Below, one piece after another: positions 44,792-54,779 of a DNA stretch of 64,000 nt. Origin of the DNA: Symbiodinium sp. CCMP2592 (lineage: Eukaryota > Sar > Dinophyceae > Suessiales > Symbiodiniaceae); NCBI GenBank assembly GCA_905221615.1, contig CAJNDT010004957.1:528952-592951 (forward strand), read 5' to 3'. A program made the translations under genes and the position numbers. Below the pieces are notes generated by a model. The model made no database searches. It worked only from the letters and a program-made list of their open reading frames with translations, and was not told the DNA's origin. Each line of letters starts with the position of its first letter. Position 1 is the stretch's first letter.

Positions 44792-47700
44792 TTATCTCAG
44801 ATTTGGATCCAGGTTTGGATCATAGGCTCGAGCGTAGACGTTCGGATGTGGCTCATCCGGGTCTGAGTGATCTTCTTCGGAACTTGAATAAATTCCGAGT
44901 AGTCTGTTCTCAGCCCTGGTGAAGGCGGCGTCTGCAGTATCATATCCATGGTTGGATGTTGTCGCCTTTGGCTCGGCCTTTGGCGCAGCTTGTGAGCTGA
45001 CTGGAGTTGCCTTGGCTTTAGCCGGTTGTGGCTGCTTAGCCTTTGCCCGTTCAGCCCTTCTTCTTTCAAGCTGTCCGTCTGAGGACGCCCATGATCTTTC
45101 ACTTTCATCTCCTGAAGGAGATAAGGCGTGGGCATAAAGGCTATTCCAGTACTGTGCTGCAGAAGGAGTTAGGACTTCTTCATTGTCAGATTCTGACTGG
45201 TCTTCCTCAGAGCTTTGGTCGTCAAAGAGTGTCTCGAGGACATTTTTGAGATTGTTATTTCTTCGCTCTATCTCTAGTGAGGAATGGACCAATTGGTTAA
45301 AGACTGTCCTTGAGTCCTTCAGTGCTGTTAGAAGGATTTCCACTCTGGATAGAGTATCTTGGATGGTGTCAAGATGTTCCTTCCTTTCCTCCTTGTCTCT
45401 CTGGATAGAGCTTCGCAATGATTGTGCGATTCTGAGGAGGTCTGTGTATTTCGTAAGAGGCATAGTTACCGTTTGATTGTCATGTATGACAGTTGTTTCG
45501 TCGCCGCTTAAGTTCCTGAATAGGACTTCCACGACTGGTAGAAACTCCGTGCTCCACGGTTCCTCTTCATCATATGTTTCTACGTGCTGTAGCACGCGTT
45601 GTGTAAACTGATCGGCTGCTTCTACCGTTGCATCGATAGAGCTGACGTGTCTTGCTGCCATGTTTCGGCACGTAATGTTAATTGCCTGGCCTTGATTGGC
45701 TTCGTTAAGTGCAGCGTCTGCATAGGTGCAGAGTCCACTGTTGTGGGCTTCTCTGGCTGCCTTTCGTTGAATGCGCCGATTTTGACCTCCTCTTCTGGTA
45801 GGACCTTTTGGTCTCGGAGGATCTGAAGGTACTGTTCCTTTCGCCTTTGGCGGAGGACTCTTAGGTGGAGGTGACATGTTTGCCTTGTTAGGCACTGGTG
45901 GCATTGCCTTGGGCGCTGACGACGATGCGGCACTTGAGAGTGCAGATGTACCTTTGGCTTTTGCCGAGGATCCCTTGGGGATCGATGTATAGGTAATCTG
46001 CATGGCTTCTTCGGCCATTTGTGCATGCAATGCATCTTTGAATAATTGCGTCATATGAGGAGTGGTACTTGCATCATCGTAGGTCTGGAAGCGCTCAATG
46101 TCTCTTTCGGTGCCACGTGGACGTGTATCACCTCTTTGAAAAGGATCGTTCCTGCGAATCTCCGCAACTTGTACTGCATGGAGGCAGTTTTTGCACAGCA
46201 CCTTCCTGCAAACATCTCTTGCTTGCTTGAGCTGGTAACAGCTGTCTGAGAGATGGTAGACTTCGCTTCGGGAAGTATGCCAGATAGGTCGCAGATCAGT
46301 TGTTTCTCCGGAATTGACCCTGTTGGGTCCTAAAGGTTCACGCGTCTGCGGTTCATCCTCGGGTTCGAGGAATGGAACTCTTTGGTTCGCTGCTGCTTTT
46401 GATTTTGGTTGTTGGCGCTCCATACATCTGATAGGAGGCCTGGTAATCTGCTTCCACATCCAGTGTAAGCCCATTAGCAGCAGAAACACATTCCACGCGA
46501 TGCTGAAGACGGAGAAGTCCTGCTCACTGGTTAGTGAGTTTGGAAGTGAAGTTTCATCAGTCTTGATAGACTCTGCGTCCGCTCCACCTTGGTTGCGGTG
46601 TCCGAACCAGCCCGACAACCCCGCTGCTGTAGCAGCTGTTCTGAGTGCCTTGCCGCTCGGAGCAGGCGGTGGACGCGATGCCTTCCTTCTTCTCCTCCGG
46701 CTGGAGGATTCGTCCTCTTGTTCCTCTTCATCTCTCTGAGCAGACATCAAGTTTGATGTTTCTCTTTCGTGTTCTTCGATGTCACTTTTTGTTGGTGACG
46801 GTTCCTCTTCTAGTCCATCCAGCTCTTCCAAAGACATGTTGAGCTTGTCAACAATATTGGTTCTTTGAGGCCTGGACCTTGATCTTGGTAGATCTTGTTG
46901 TGAAGAGGACGATGATTCCTGGTTCCTTCTTGGAGGAGGACCTTCAGGCTCGCTGGGACGTTCAGGCTGTGGCCATTCCCAGAATCTTCCGTATCTGTGA
47001 TGGCTACCTGATGGTTGCGATCTGTCGTACCAGCTGTTGCCGGATGAGTAAACGAATGAATCTTTGTAACCCCAGTATTCAGCATTACGCTGCTTGAAAG
47101 CCTTTCGCTTGTCAGCGATCTTCTGAACCTGGGCATCTGACCGGTTGTGTTTCCCTTTTGTAAGGATTGGTTGTATCGTGAAGCCCAAAGGGCTGTGCCA
47201 ATCTTTGTCAGAGGGACTCAACCATAGGTCAAGGTTAGAAAAAGTTGAATAGTACTGCTTGACTGAGACAAACAAACGGATATCAATATCCCTGTTATTG
47301 TTCATGTCCTGCCACATATCTGAGATTCGCTCCCAGTATGTTCTTTCGGCGGCAGGTGTAACATCTCTTGGACTAGGTGACGCCGTGTGCGGCGTTTTAC
47401 TCCAGTCAAGGATATAACTGTTGATACAGTCAAGGTCAGCAACTTTCTTCGCCGGGTCCGCCGGTAGACGATCTGCACGTGCCAGTCTGTGCTGGTCGGA
47501 GTTGTTCAAGCAAAGATGTCGCACTTGTGAGTGCCTTCCTGCTATTTTGTTGAATGCTGCAAGTTTCTTCTCCAGGTATAGAGAAAACAAACTGTTTCGC
47601 GGGTGAACGTCTCCACCTTTTAAGGTGAGCCTCGACGCAATATTATTGAGATCTCCCGCTATTACATCCGGTTTAAAAGGGAGAATCTCGTTGAGGAACG

Positions 47701-50344
47701 CGTTCACCAGTTCGCGTCTCTGTTCTTCCTTATGAGTCATGTATGAGTTGAAATGGACGATCGCGATGGTGATGACCTTGTAAGGCCCTTTTGTACACCA
47801 CATCTCGTCAAGATCGTTCGATGCTTCTTGTGAGAAGATCTCTGCGTATGACTCAAAGTCTTCCTCTGGTGGCTCATCACCCTCGACATGGCCGTTCCAT
47901 TCACAGAGAACCGGCGAGGGGTCGAGGTTCGACAGTGTCAGGCACGCCTCTGGTGAGAGGTAAGAGCCATCAGTGGGTCCATCCTTGTCAGGATTTTTGC
48001 CCTTGAGTGGGTCATATCCGATAATCTGCATGAACTCGTCTCTCGTCATCCTTTGGCCAGAATATGGGTGGACCCATTCTTTTGCCTCCTGGATGGTACT
48101 GTGGTACCCAAAGGTGAGGCGGCATACCGCACCGTGGCATGCCCACAGTCGCTTCTTGGGACCACCATTCTTAGGCTTCATTGTTCGATGACGGTAAAAG
48201 TGGTGGACGAGAGCGATGTCTGTTGTTGGGTCACCCTTGACTCCAATATACATCGAGGGTGCCTCAGGCTCCTTGGGAGGAGAATGGATTAGCATCCCCC
48301 TGTATTCATGTTGTCGCATGGTTGCGATCGAATACTCTGACGCAAGTGCTCCTGCCTCGAGTACGAGGGTAATATGAGCTGAATTGTTGAAGCACATGTC
48401 AATAAGAGGGTGATAATCGAATCCCTTCTCAGGTTTGAGCTTCTTTTTGGGATTCCCTGCGGGCACCGGCGCTCGATCCATATTTCCCCAGTTGAATACC
48501 ACTAGGTTTAGCGATACGCTGTCTGGGTTTGAGCCTTCAATGTATTCTCTCTTCTCGTTAACACCGGCCATCCTATTGCGAACTATCTCGTAATGTGCGT
48601 CGAGCACCAGTTTGTCTTCGTAGCCAGTAAGAGAGAGAAAAGAAGCCGGGTGGCTTGTTCTAGAGTCCTTGATATTGATGTGACTCTTGTTAATGCTCTT
48701 GTATTCCTCCAGGGTTGGAGCCTCTGTGGAGCTGTCATACGTATTCGGAGGATTGTTCCTAATATCATCAAGGCTGCATGGATCAACGCCTGGATGGTCC
48801 TTCTCGAACAGATTTCTTGCGTGGTCGCAATACATGTTGATTTTCTGGACTGCCAAATCTACGTCCTCATGTGTGAGGATGGCCTCGTATAAAAACTGAC
48901 GCTCTTCTGAGGTCATTCCTGCTGACACTTTAGAGGTCTCGAGGCAATCGATTGGCAAGACGCACTCGCACATCCGTTGTTTACCCTGTGGGGTAAGTCG
49001 ACAGTCTGCACATACAATCGTACCACAGGAATAGCAAAAATAGCCTGTAGGCTGTTTGCAGAGATCGCAGAGAGGATTGTCTGGTCGAGGCAACATCCGT
49101 ATCCTTTGGTTAAGGCTCATGGCTGTCCTGCGTACTCCTACAAATCTCTCCTTGGTAGGAGGTGCAGAGGAGGAAGATGCCGACTCTCTGGGTCTGTCCC
49201 ACTCCTCTTCGTCAGGAGCCTCAGAATCTTTGATCATGAGTGGACTTCGGATTTTTCGATTCCATCGACTAACCCAGATTCTCTCTTGCATTTCCTGTTG
49301 CATAGCCGGGTTAGACGATGACTTCGAGATTCGGTGCTTGCGATTTTCTCGAATTCGAGCGCTGATGCGCTCATGTTCTCTTACGAGGTCTTCCTCATCA
49401 GCAGGCTCCTCGTATTCGAGGTTGAGCTTGCTTCTGTTGACTCGATAATAAGTTTCTGTTTCAGGATCGAAGAGAACTAGGAATTTTTCCTTCTCCTTTT
49501 TAGGAGATTTTGGTTTCCTTGGCTCTTCGTCTGAACTCTGAACATATTCTGTTTCAGGCTTTGGTTGGTCAAGTTTGACCTTCTCAAGTTTCTCTGTGAT
49601 CTCTTCCGTGGGAGATTCTTTCTTCTCCTCTGACGCTGCAGGTGCAGAGTTCGTCTTGTGAGACGGATTAACATCAACTCGGAGTTCTGAGGATGACGAA
49701 GATTTTGAGCTCTTTTCGCTCTTTTCGCTTGATGCCGACTCAACGTCTGATTCTTCGTCACAATCCTGGTTAGGATCTGGTTCCTCAGGTTCCGTCTCTG
49801 TTCCAGAAGATTCTTCCTTGGGAGGAACTACGTTGGCAGAAGTATCCTGAACAGGTTCTGGAGGTTTGTGACCTGTCGTTATCTTAAGAACTTCAGTGGC
49901 GCTTCTGGTGCCGTCGGAGTTCCAGAGCTGTCCCATAAGACTGTCCGGATCCTTGTCTGCCTCGGCCTGCCGGGCGAGCTTGGATCTCGGATGGATGTCC
50001 TTTGTAGTAGTCTCCGTTTTCGGAGGTACCTCACCTGCAGAAGCGGTTTGCTCCAGGTTTGGAGCTGTGTCAGCCTCTGTATTTGGCAGAAAGAAAGACT
50101 TCTTGTGAGAAGATCTAGCCTTGGGAGGCTCTGGAGGCAGATTTCGCTTTGACACCTTCCGAAGTGTCGATTCGATCTCTTGGCCGTAATTTGCGCACCA
50201 TTTCTTCGACTCGTAAGTCGCTGACGGCATCTGTTCGGAGCAGTGGTCTGCCCACCATGGTCCGATGCTCTTGAGCTCATCGTATTGCGATGATACCCAG
50301 AGTGGTTTCAGAGGGTGCGAATACGGCGCTAAGAGTACGGGCAT
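44792..50344 (-). CDS. L1 ORF4: 1,850-residue protein with EEP nuclease-like domain
   Basis: The N-terminal 370 residues are Glu/Ser/Lys-rich and disordered. At about 425-455 there are paired Cys motifs (CDLCKQ, CYSCG, CADC, CEC), a B-box- or RING-like zinc site. An endonuclease/exonuclease/phosphatase-type region follows: LVVFNWGNM (about 615), VLEAG (about 656), AIVHFNSY (about 860), DVIAGDLNN (about 893) and SDKDWHSPLGF (about 1044). These align with the N, E, H, GDxN and SDH-like motifs of the fold, with Lys in place of the canonical His in SDH, so activity is uncertain. Later come a hydrophobic segment (about 1281, FSIAWNVFLLLMGLHWMW), a His/Cys cluster (CYQL, CRKV, CKNC) and coiled-coil-like helices. 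The start overlaps the end of ORF3 by 68 nt in another frame. Most copia elements lack such an ORF. Confidence 0.85.
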   Translation of the reverse strand: MPVLLAPYSHPLKPLWVSSQYDELKSIGPWWADHCSEQMPSATYESKKWCANYGQEIESTLRKVSKRNLPPEPPKARSSHKKSFFLPNTEADTAPNLEQTASAGEVPPKTETTTKDIHPRSKLARQAEADKDPDSLMGQLWNSDGTRSATEVLKITTGHKPPEPVQDTSANVVPPKEESSGTETEPEEPDPNQDCDEESDVESASSEKSEKSSKSSSSSELRVDVNPSHKTNSAPAASEEKKESPTEEITEKLEKVKLDQPKPETEYVQSSDEEPRKPKSPKKEKEKFLVLFDPETETYYRVNRSKLNLEYEEPADEEDLVREHERISARIRENRKHRISKSSSNPAMQQEMQERIWVSRWNRKIRSPLMIKDSEAPDEEEWDRPRESASSSSAPPTKERFVGVRRTAMSLNQRIRMLPRPDNPLCDLCKQPTGYFCYSCGTIVCADCRLTPQGKQRMCECVLPIDCLETSKVSAGMTSEERQFLYEAILTHEDVDLAVQKINMYCDHARNLFEKDHPGVDPCSLDDIRNNPPNTYDSSTEAPTLEEYKSINKSHINIKDSRTSHPASFLSLTGYEDKLVLDAHYEIVRNRMAGVNEKREYIEGSNPDSVSLNLVVFNWGNMDRAPVPAGNPKKKLKPEKGFDYHPLIDMCFNNSAHITLVLEAGALASEYSIATMRQHEYRGMLIHSPPKEPEAPSMYIGVKGDPTTDIALVHHFYRHRTMKPKNGGPKKRLWACHGAVCRLTFGYHSTIQEAKEWVHPYSGQRMTRDEFMQIIGYDPLKGKNPDKDGPTDGSYLSPEACLTLSNLDPSPVLCEWNGHVEGDEPPEEDFESYAEIFSQEASNDLDEMWCTKGPYKVITIAIVHFNSYMTHKEEQRRELVNAFLNEILPFKPDVIAGDLNNIASRLTLKGGDVHPRNSLFSLYLEKKLAAFNKIAGRHSQVRHLCLNNSDQHRLARADRLPADPAKKVADLDCINSYILDWSKTPHTASPSPRDVTPAAERTYWERISDMWQDMNNNRDIDIRLFVSVKQYYSTFSNLDLWLSPSDKDWHSPLGFTIQPILTKGKHNRSDAQVQKIADKRKAFKQRNAEYWGYKDSFVYSSGNSWYDRSQPSGSHHRYGRFWEWPQPERPSEPEGPPPRRNQESSSSSQQDLPRSRSRPQRTNIVDKLNMSLEELDGLEEEPSPTKSDIEEHERETSNLMSAQRDEEEQEDESSSRRRRRKASRPPPAPSGKALRTAATAAGLSGWFGHRNQGGADAESIKTDETSLPNSLTSEQDFSVFSIAWNVFLLLMGLHWMWKQITRPPIRCMERQQPKSKAAANQRVPFLEPEDEPQTREPLGPNRVNSGETTDLRPIWHTSRSEVYHLSDSCYQLKQARDVCRKVLCKNCLHAVQVAEIRRNDPFQRGDTRPRGTERDIERFQTYDDASTTPHMTQLFKDALHAQMAEEAMQITYTSIPKGSSAKAKGTSALSSAASSSAPKAMPPVPNKANMSPPPKSPPPKAKGTVPSDPPRPKGPTRRGGQNRRIQRKAAREAHNSGLCTYADAALNEANQGQAINITCRNMAARHVSSIDATVEAADQFTQRVLQHVETYDEEEPWSTEFLPVVEVLFRNLSGDETTVIHDNQTVTMPLTKYTDLLRIAQSLRSSIQRDKEERKEHLDTIQDTLSRVEILLTALKDSRTVFNQLVHSSLEIERRNNNLKNVLETLFDDQSSEEDQSESDNEEVLTPSAAQYWNSLYAHALSPSGDESERSWASSDGQLERRRAERAKAKQPQPAKAKATPVSSQAAPKAEPKATTSNHGYDTADAAFTRAENRLLGIYSSSEEDHSDPDEPHPNVYARAYDPNLDPNLR

Positions 50345-51707
50345 GCACTACCTCTGGTGTAGCAAACATCCCTGCTTGCGACTGCCACATGTTTGTGACT
50401 TCGTTCACTACGTTATTTGCGTCGAATACTAGAAGCAGTGCCTTGTTGGCACGCAACATGGTCGGATTAGGATTCGCCAGGTCTAGCGTTGAAAACTGAA
50501 CAGTGTCCCTGTTGGAACGACTGTTTTCATTCACGAGAGCTTGAAGACCTGGTGATGTAACCACCTGCGATAGGAGGTTTGATGGTACCAGACCGTGCCT
50601 CAGGATTGAGGATAATGCCTGTAGGTCCGTGGCATGCATGATGTAACAAGGGTTGTTCTGTCGAACAAAATCCTCCATGCCTACGGGTCTCGGCGCGTTA
50701 GTGGAGAGACGCTGTGCACGGGACTGCACTGGATTGCTGCCCGTTGCCATGAAGTCTGAGATGGTCATGTGTGACCTTGGCCTCTCTTCTTCAGGATCTG
50801 GTTCTTCAACTCTTGGTAGAGTTCGTCGTGAACCGTGTCCTCCCACTGCCGAGAGGAAAACTTTGGTCATGGTCAGCACATTTGCATCCGGTGGGATGGT
50901 AACGGCGGCATCTGTGGTTTCGGCCTTGCCATCTTGGTTATAAACCATAGTGACCACGAACCTGGACTTAGTGTTGAGGAGGACACCAAGCGCGATCTCT
51001 TGCGGTGTATACTGTGCGAGCTGTGAATCGGCCAACTTGAACATGTCCAGAAGATAATTGTGTTGGCCAGTAAAGAGATCAGGGCGATCGTTCTGAAGGT
51101 GTCTTGTTGAGTGTGCCAACCACCTTCCGACTCTGTTGGTCTTGGAAAGAATGTGGAAGCACATCTCTGGTGAGAGACCTGTTACCTCTGCCAGTCTTGG
51201 CACTGAGGAGGAATAGTCATATTCTCCGGATGCATCAAGACTCACACATTGTTTTACCTCCGGTGGGAGGCCTGTCTGAAGGTGATGTGCAAGCATCGTA
51301 CAAAACTGGCGTGGATCACGAGCGTGATTACCCACGTTGTTATCCCAGTATACAAGGGGACTGTTGTCCCATGGTCCTTGAAGGACTCCTTCGTAGAGCC
51401 TGACTCCATGTCTGGAGATTGGAGTGAGCCTTGCTCGACTCGCATGGCCACATCGTGAGATCAGTTCAGCAAGATCTCTTGGATGCGGATTGAACACCTG
51501 TTGGTGACCCATGTAAATGTATGGAGGCTCGTGATTTTTCTCACGTTTGTGAAATCGGTGTCCACCGTGTTCGGTGTGTCGACGTGATGCTTCCCGACGA
51601 GACTCGGGGTACGAGCTATCCATGTGTGGATGTCGCTCATGGTACGCCTGTACTGCCCTGGGTAGGGCGTGTCCATCACGGCTACGGAAGTTTGATCGTG
51701 TGCTCAT
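50277..51707 (-). CDS. L1 ORF3: Tpt1/KptA-like protein (476 aa)
   Basis: The first 90 residues are Arg/His/Glu-rich. The middle contains LLNTKSRFVVTMVYNQDGK (about residue 243), similar to the NDKQRF region of Tpt1/KptA. The C-terminal 130 residues carry PCYIMHATDLQALSSILRHG (about 357), then RDTVQFSTLD, LLLVFDANNV, and a final W.S.AG.F.T.EVV pattern. This order matches the ADP-ribosyltransferase half of RNA 2'-phosphotransferase (LYHGT..IL..GL, R..VHLS, the V.D strand and G-hx-hx). The match is weaker than in R1 and the QGHS motif is not seen, so a diverged or non-enzymatic relative is possible. A gap of 225 nt separates it from ORF2, so expression needs splicing, reinitiation or a separate transcript. 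Confidence 0.75.
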   Translation of the reverse strand: MSTRSNFRSRDGHALPRAVQAYHERHPHMDSSYPESRREASRRHTEHGGHRFHKREKNHEPPYIYMGHQQVFNPHPRDLAELISRCGHASRARLTPISRHGVRLYEGVLQGPWDNSPLVYWDNNVGNHARDPRQFCTMLAHHLQTGLPPEVKQCVSLDASGEYDYSSSVPRLAEVTGLSPEMCFHILSKTNRVGRWLAHSTRHLQNDRPDLFTGQHNYLLDMFKLADSQLAQYTPQEIALGVLLNTKSRFVVTMVYNQDGKAETTDAAVTIPPDANVLTMTKVFLSAVGGHGSRRTLPRVEEPDPEEERPRSHMTISDFMATGSNPVQSRAQRLSTNAPRPVGMEDFVRQNNPCYIMHATDLQALSSILRHGLVPSNLLSQVVTSPGLQALVNENSRSNRDTVQFSTLDLANPNPTMLRANKALLLVFDANNVVNEVTNMWQSQAGMFATPEVVHARTLSAVFAPSETTLGIIAIR

Positions 51708-51932
51708 TACGGCACGATGACCAAACAGGATCAGGAATGCTTGGTTAGCTCAAAAAGGCTGATTGCTGTGAGGCTCGAGGCTGAAAGCGGCTGCGGATGA
51801 TACAGAACATATAGTTCTCATGAACATGTCCGATCTTGATGAAAACGCAGCCTGCAGACACAAATTTTCTTTTAGACGAAAAACAGTCTAAATAGAAAAT
51901 CCAGCACATGGTTGTGCTACCAGCAAACAAGA
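51708..51932 (-). other. spacer between L1 ORF2 and ORF3
   Basis: On the element strand it holds a T-rich stretch and TCTGCAGG at about 51850, which could serve as a 3' splice site for an ORF3/ORF4 message. This is inference only. Confidence 0.3.
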
Positions 51933-54779
51933 CTACCACCATGTTCCTTGGCAGTAAAATAATCGGTAAATCTCTGTTGAGACATCAATTCCAAGGAAGG
52001 CTACCGCTGTAGCGGCATTCTTAAGGTTGTCTATGATCCACCGAACAGTGAAAGCTTTATGTTGAAGAAGTTCACGGAAGGGTGGATGAATGTCTGTTTC
52101 TGGTAAATTTCCTGTTTCCAGAGCCTTGATAAGCTCATCAGGTTGCGCCGAATGCTTTGTTAATGCATCAGCTAGGCAGTACTTCGAGCTTACATGAGCT
52201 AGGTCATCTAAAGATCCAGAGTTGGATTCCTTACGAAGCATCTGTATAAGATGGTGAGTTTCCTTCTGCTCTGGAAGGTGTGTCGTGCCTGCTGTTGTCA
52301 CAAGATTGTTCGCATCTGTTCTGATATGTATAGGTACGGTCTCTGATGAGAGATCTGCCCAAAGTCCCTTGAGGAACAGGCAGGTACCAAAGCAACGCAT
52401 CAGTGCGTTAAGCTCTGCCACTGTTGTGGACATTGTGGTTGTCGTAATCTTGTGAGACTCATAATCCACCAGGCTACCTCTCGAGGATGTTTCCTTAATA
52501 GAGGATTCAGAGAAATCGTTCTTCTTGGAAGAAGCAGCTGCTGCTGATTGTTTCATTCCCTTTAGCTTTGGATTTCGATCTTCAGCAAGGAAAATAACAT
52601 GTGCTCTCTGAGATGATTTGTCATCATTGTTCCTGTAGGAAGCATCAGGGTAACCGAGGATTCTGAGATTTCCTTTCAGCGGCCAAAAACGCAATTCTAC
52701 TTCGGTAGACTTCAAAATCCTAACAAGCTTGTTCAATTCTCGAATATCACCGATAGTAGGCTTGGCAGCCTTGCTCGCACACCGACTGAAGCGATAACAG
52801 ATGTGAGCTTGAGTCCGGCTTTGTAGCCAGTTGATCTGTCCTAAAACACTTCTATAAGCAGTGTGCTGCTGTGGTGTGCATTGTTGCTCATTGTTGAGCT
52901 TCTTATCAAAAACAATTTCTTCTAGAGCTTCAACAGCTAGGTTCTGATTTACTGAGATATGTGCTGGCACTGATGCTGTAGCATCCTTCCAGACTAATCT
53001 CTGTCCTACAAACATGATATCATTCGTGTCTTCAGAACCTACTGCAAACTCCTTTTTGATCGATTCAATCACGGCCTTACGAAAGGTGTCATCACCGGCC
53101 ATGCACAGGTCATCTACATGCAAACAGACTACTCCATGTACCTGTCTACCCTTGGCATTGTTGCCTGCTATGGGATCTAGGAGATAGTCAATCGCTGATT
53201 CCATGGTCTTTGGCTGAGACTTCTTGAGCTCAGCATCTGCTGTTGCAGACTTCTTACCATACAGAACATATGTACAGCGATCCGCACGGGTTGGCACCAG
53301 GCCATAAGACAGGAGTGCCTTATCAACGATGTTCCACCATCTTCGAGGTGCATCGTTAAGTCCATAAGCGGGTTTCTTCATCCTCGCTGCAATGTAGGGA
53401 GGATAACCTGCTTCAGGAGGAATCTGACAGATTATGTCTCTCGACTCATCATAGGCTTCACCCTGCAGGAAAGCAGTCTTTAGGTCGATGTGTGTCAGAT
53501 TCCACAGCTTGTTAGCTGCTAGTTGAATCGCTAAGCGGAAACCTGGGCGACTCGCAGCAGGACTATCAGTTTGCTGAATGTCCTTCTGTCGATCCTGGAA
53601 ACCTCTCAGGACCCATCGGGCCTTGCACTTAAGGAAGTTTCCGTCCTTGTCTCTTTTTAGAGTCAGGACCCATCGACCAGTGACATAATTTCGGATGTTT
53701 CCGAGTTTCCGTGTATCGACGAGCTCAAAGACATCATTGTCTAGCCAGCTCTGATATTCTGCTGCTTTCGCTTCATCAAACTGTTTCTTCATCTCACGCT
53801 TTTCCTTGGCAGTTGCCTCCTTCCGTTGTGCCTTCTGGGTCAGATTCGCTGAGTTCCTGGGGGAACTTAGGGATAAGGCCTTGTCCTCTTCCGTGAGAAG
53901 ATCGTACTCTTCACGAATGTCAGATCGGAACCTTTTGGTGGGTTTATACCGTGTTCGGTCTGACCTCACTCTTGATGTTACCTCTCTGATGTCTACGGGT
54001 CCGCCATGCATGTACCGAGGCATGGAGAAAGAACCTGTGTTACTGCACAGTTTCTGTTCTTCTGTGAGAAGGACCCAGTCCTTCTCATCTACGACCAAGT
54101 CACCTTCCTCATCAGAGTAATACCTTGTGTTTTCTGACTCGGCATCGCTCTCCGGTTCTGGTGAACCAGAAGTGTGAGGAGGAGCGGACGGTTGTCCGGG
54201 GTCGTCTGGGACCAGTTCTTCTTCAGTGTCTTCTTCATCTTGTTGTAACGGAAGAATGGGTCCCTGTGGATGTGCCTTCGGTTTAGGTTTTGGTGTCGGC
54301 ACCTGTGAAGGTGATTTCTGTTTGTGCGGCGAAACTTTCCTTTCCGATGAAGACCTTGGCGACACATCACCCCCCAGACGCCGAGGAGACGGAACGCGAG
54401 GAGGCGGATGCACGCGAGGCTTAGCCCGAGCAGGAGCCACGGGCTCATCGGAGGAAACGGCCGGTAGTCGCGGTGGAGGTATGGGAGGAGGAGGACGCGA
54501 CGGCGGCGTGCCGGGAGGCATCGGCTGATCTGGTTCCGGCATAGAGACATCGTCAGATGTGATCCGTGAGCGATTAGTGCTCATTGGTTCTGACGGGTCT
54601 GACGGCGAAACCTCTTCGTCCGACATGATACATCCGGCGGTGTTCGCACGGACGGTGAAGTCTTGCCGCCTGTCATCTGGAATAGCACCCCCGAGAAGGT
54701 TGATGGGTGTACCTTGTTCCAGGAAACCTGGTGCGGCAAGCAACACGTCATAGTCGAATTGGGCTTCTTCTTGTTCCAA
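51933..54779 (-). CDS. L1 ORF2: reverse transcriptase and RNase H
   Basis: After about 300 Pro/Ser/acidic residues comes the copia RT: GRWVLTLKRDKDGNFLKCKA, FQDRQKDIQQTDSPAASRP, HIDLKTAFLQGE with the first Asp, KKPAYGLNDAPRRWW and the catalytic VVCLHVDDLCMAGDD near residue 556. RNase H follows: Asp in GYPDASYRN (about 713), Glu in TTVAELNAL, Asp in IRTDANNLV and the copia terminal motif CLADALTKH. No disabling stop is present. The frame opens at a TTG inside ORF1 rather than at an ATG; it is one base behind ORF1 and overlaps it by 199 nt, so it is probably made as an ORF1-ORF2 fusion by -1 frameshifting. Confidence 0.93.
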   Translation of the reverse strand: MEQEEAQFDYDVLLAAPGFLEQGTPINLLGGAIPDDRRQDFTVRANTAGCIMSDEEVSPSDPSEPMSTNRSRITSDDVSMPEPDQPMPPGTPPSRPPPPIPPPRLPAVSSDEPVAPARAKPRVHPPPRVPSPRRLGGDVSPRSSSERKVSPHKQKSPSQVPTPKPKPKAHPQGPILPLQQDEEDTEEELVPDDPGQPSAPPHTSGSPEPESDAESENTRYYSDEEGDLVVDEKDWVLLTEEQKLCSNTGSFSMPRYMHGGPVDIREVTSRVRSDRTRYKPTKRFRSDIREEYDLLTEEDKALSLSSPRNSANLTQKAQRKEATAKEKREMKKQFDEAKAAEYQSWLDNDVFELVDTRKLGNIRNYVTGRWVLTLKRDKDGNFLKCKARWVLRGFQDRQKDIQQTDSPAASRPGFRLAIQLAANKLWNLTHIDLKTAFLQGEAYDESRDIICQIPPEAGYPPYIAARMKKPAYGLNDAPRRWWNIVDKALLSYGLVPTRADRCTYVLYGKKSATADAELKKSQPKTMESAIDYLLDPIAGNNAKGRQVHGVVCLHVDDLCMAGDDTFRKAVIESIKKEFAVGSEDTNDIMFVGQRLVWKDATASVPAHISVNQNLAVEALEEIVFDKKLNNEQQCTPQQHTAYRSVLGQINWLQSRTQAHICYRFSRCASKAAKPTIGDIRELNKLVRILKSTEVELRFWPLKGNLRILGYPDASYRNNDDKSSQRAHVIFLAEDRNPKLKGMKQSAAAASSKKNDFSESSIKETSSRGSLVDYESHKITTTTMSTTVAELNALMRCFGTCLFLKGLWADLSSETVPIHIRTDANNLVTTAGTTHLPEQKETHHLIQMLRKESNSGSLDDLAHVSSKYCLADALTKHSAQPDELIKALETGNLPETDIHPPFRELLQHKAFTVRWIIDNLKNAATAVAFLGIDVSTEIYRLFYCQGTWW
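54581..54779 (-). promoter_or_regulatory. ORF1/ORF2 overlap, candidate -1 frameshift region
   Basis: ORF2 is one base behind ORF1. On the element strand the overlap opens with GTCTTTTGGAAC, where the T run could permit slippage; it is not a canonical X XXY YYZ heptamer. A TGA in the ORF2 frame just upstream (about 54806) sets the 5' limit for the shift. Confidence 0.5.

Noticed and set aside
49477-49761. Basic Arg/Gln-rich ORF on the minus strand
   Set aside because: It is a frame shadow of the Glu/Ser-rich N-terminus of L1 ORF4.
54226-54528. Gly-rich plus-strand ORF
   Set aside because: It is the antisense of the Pro-rich N-terminal part of L1 ORF2.
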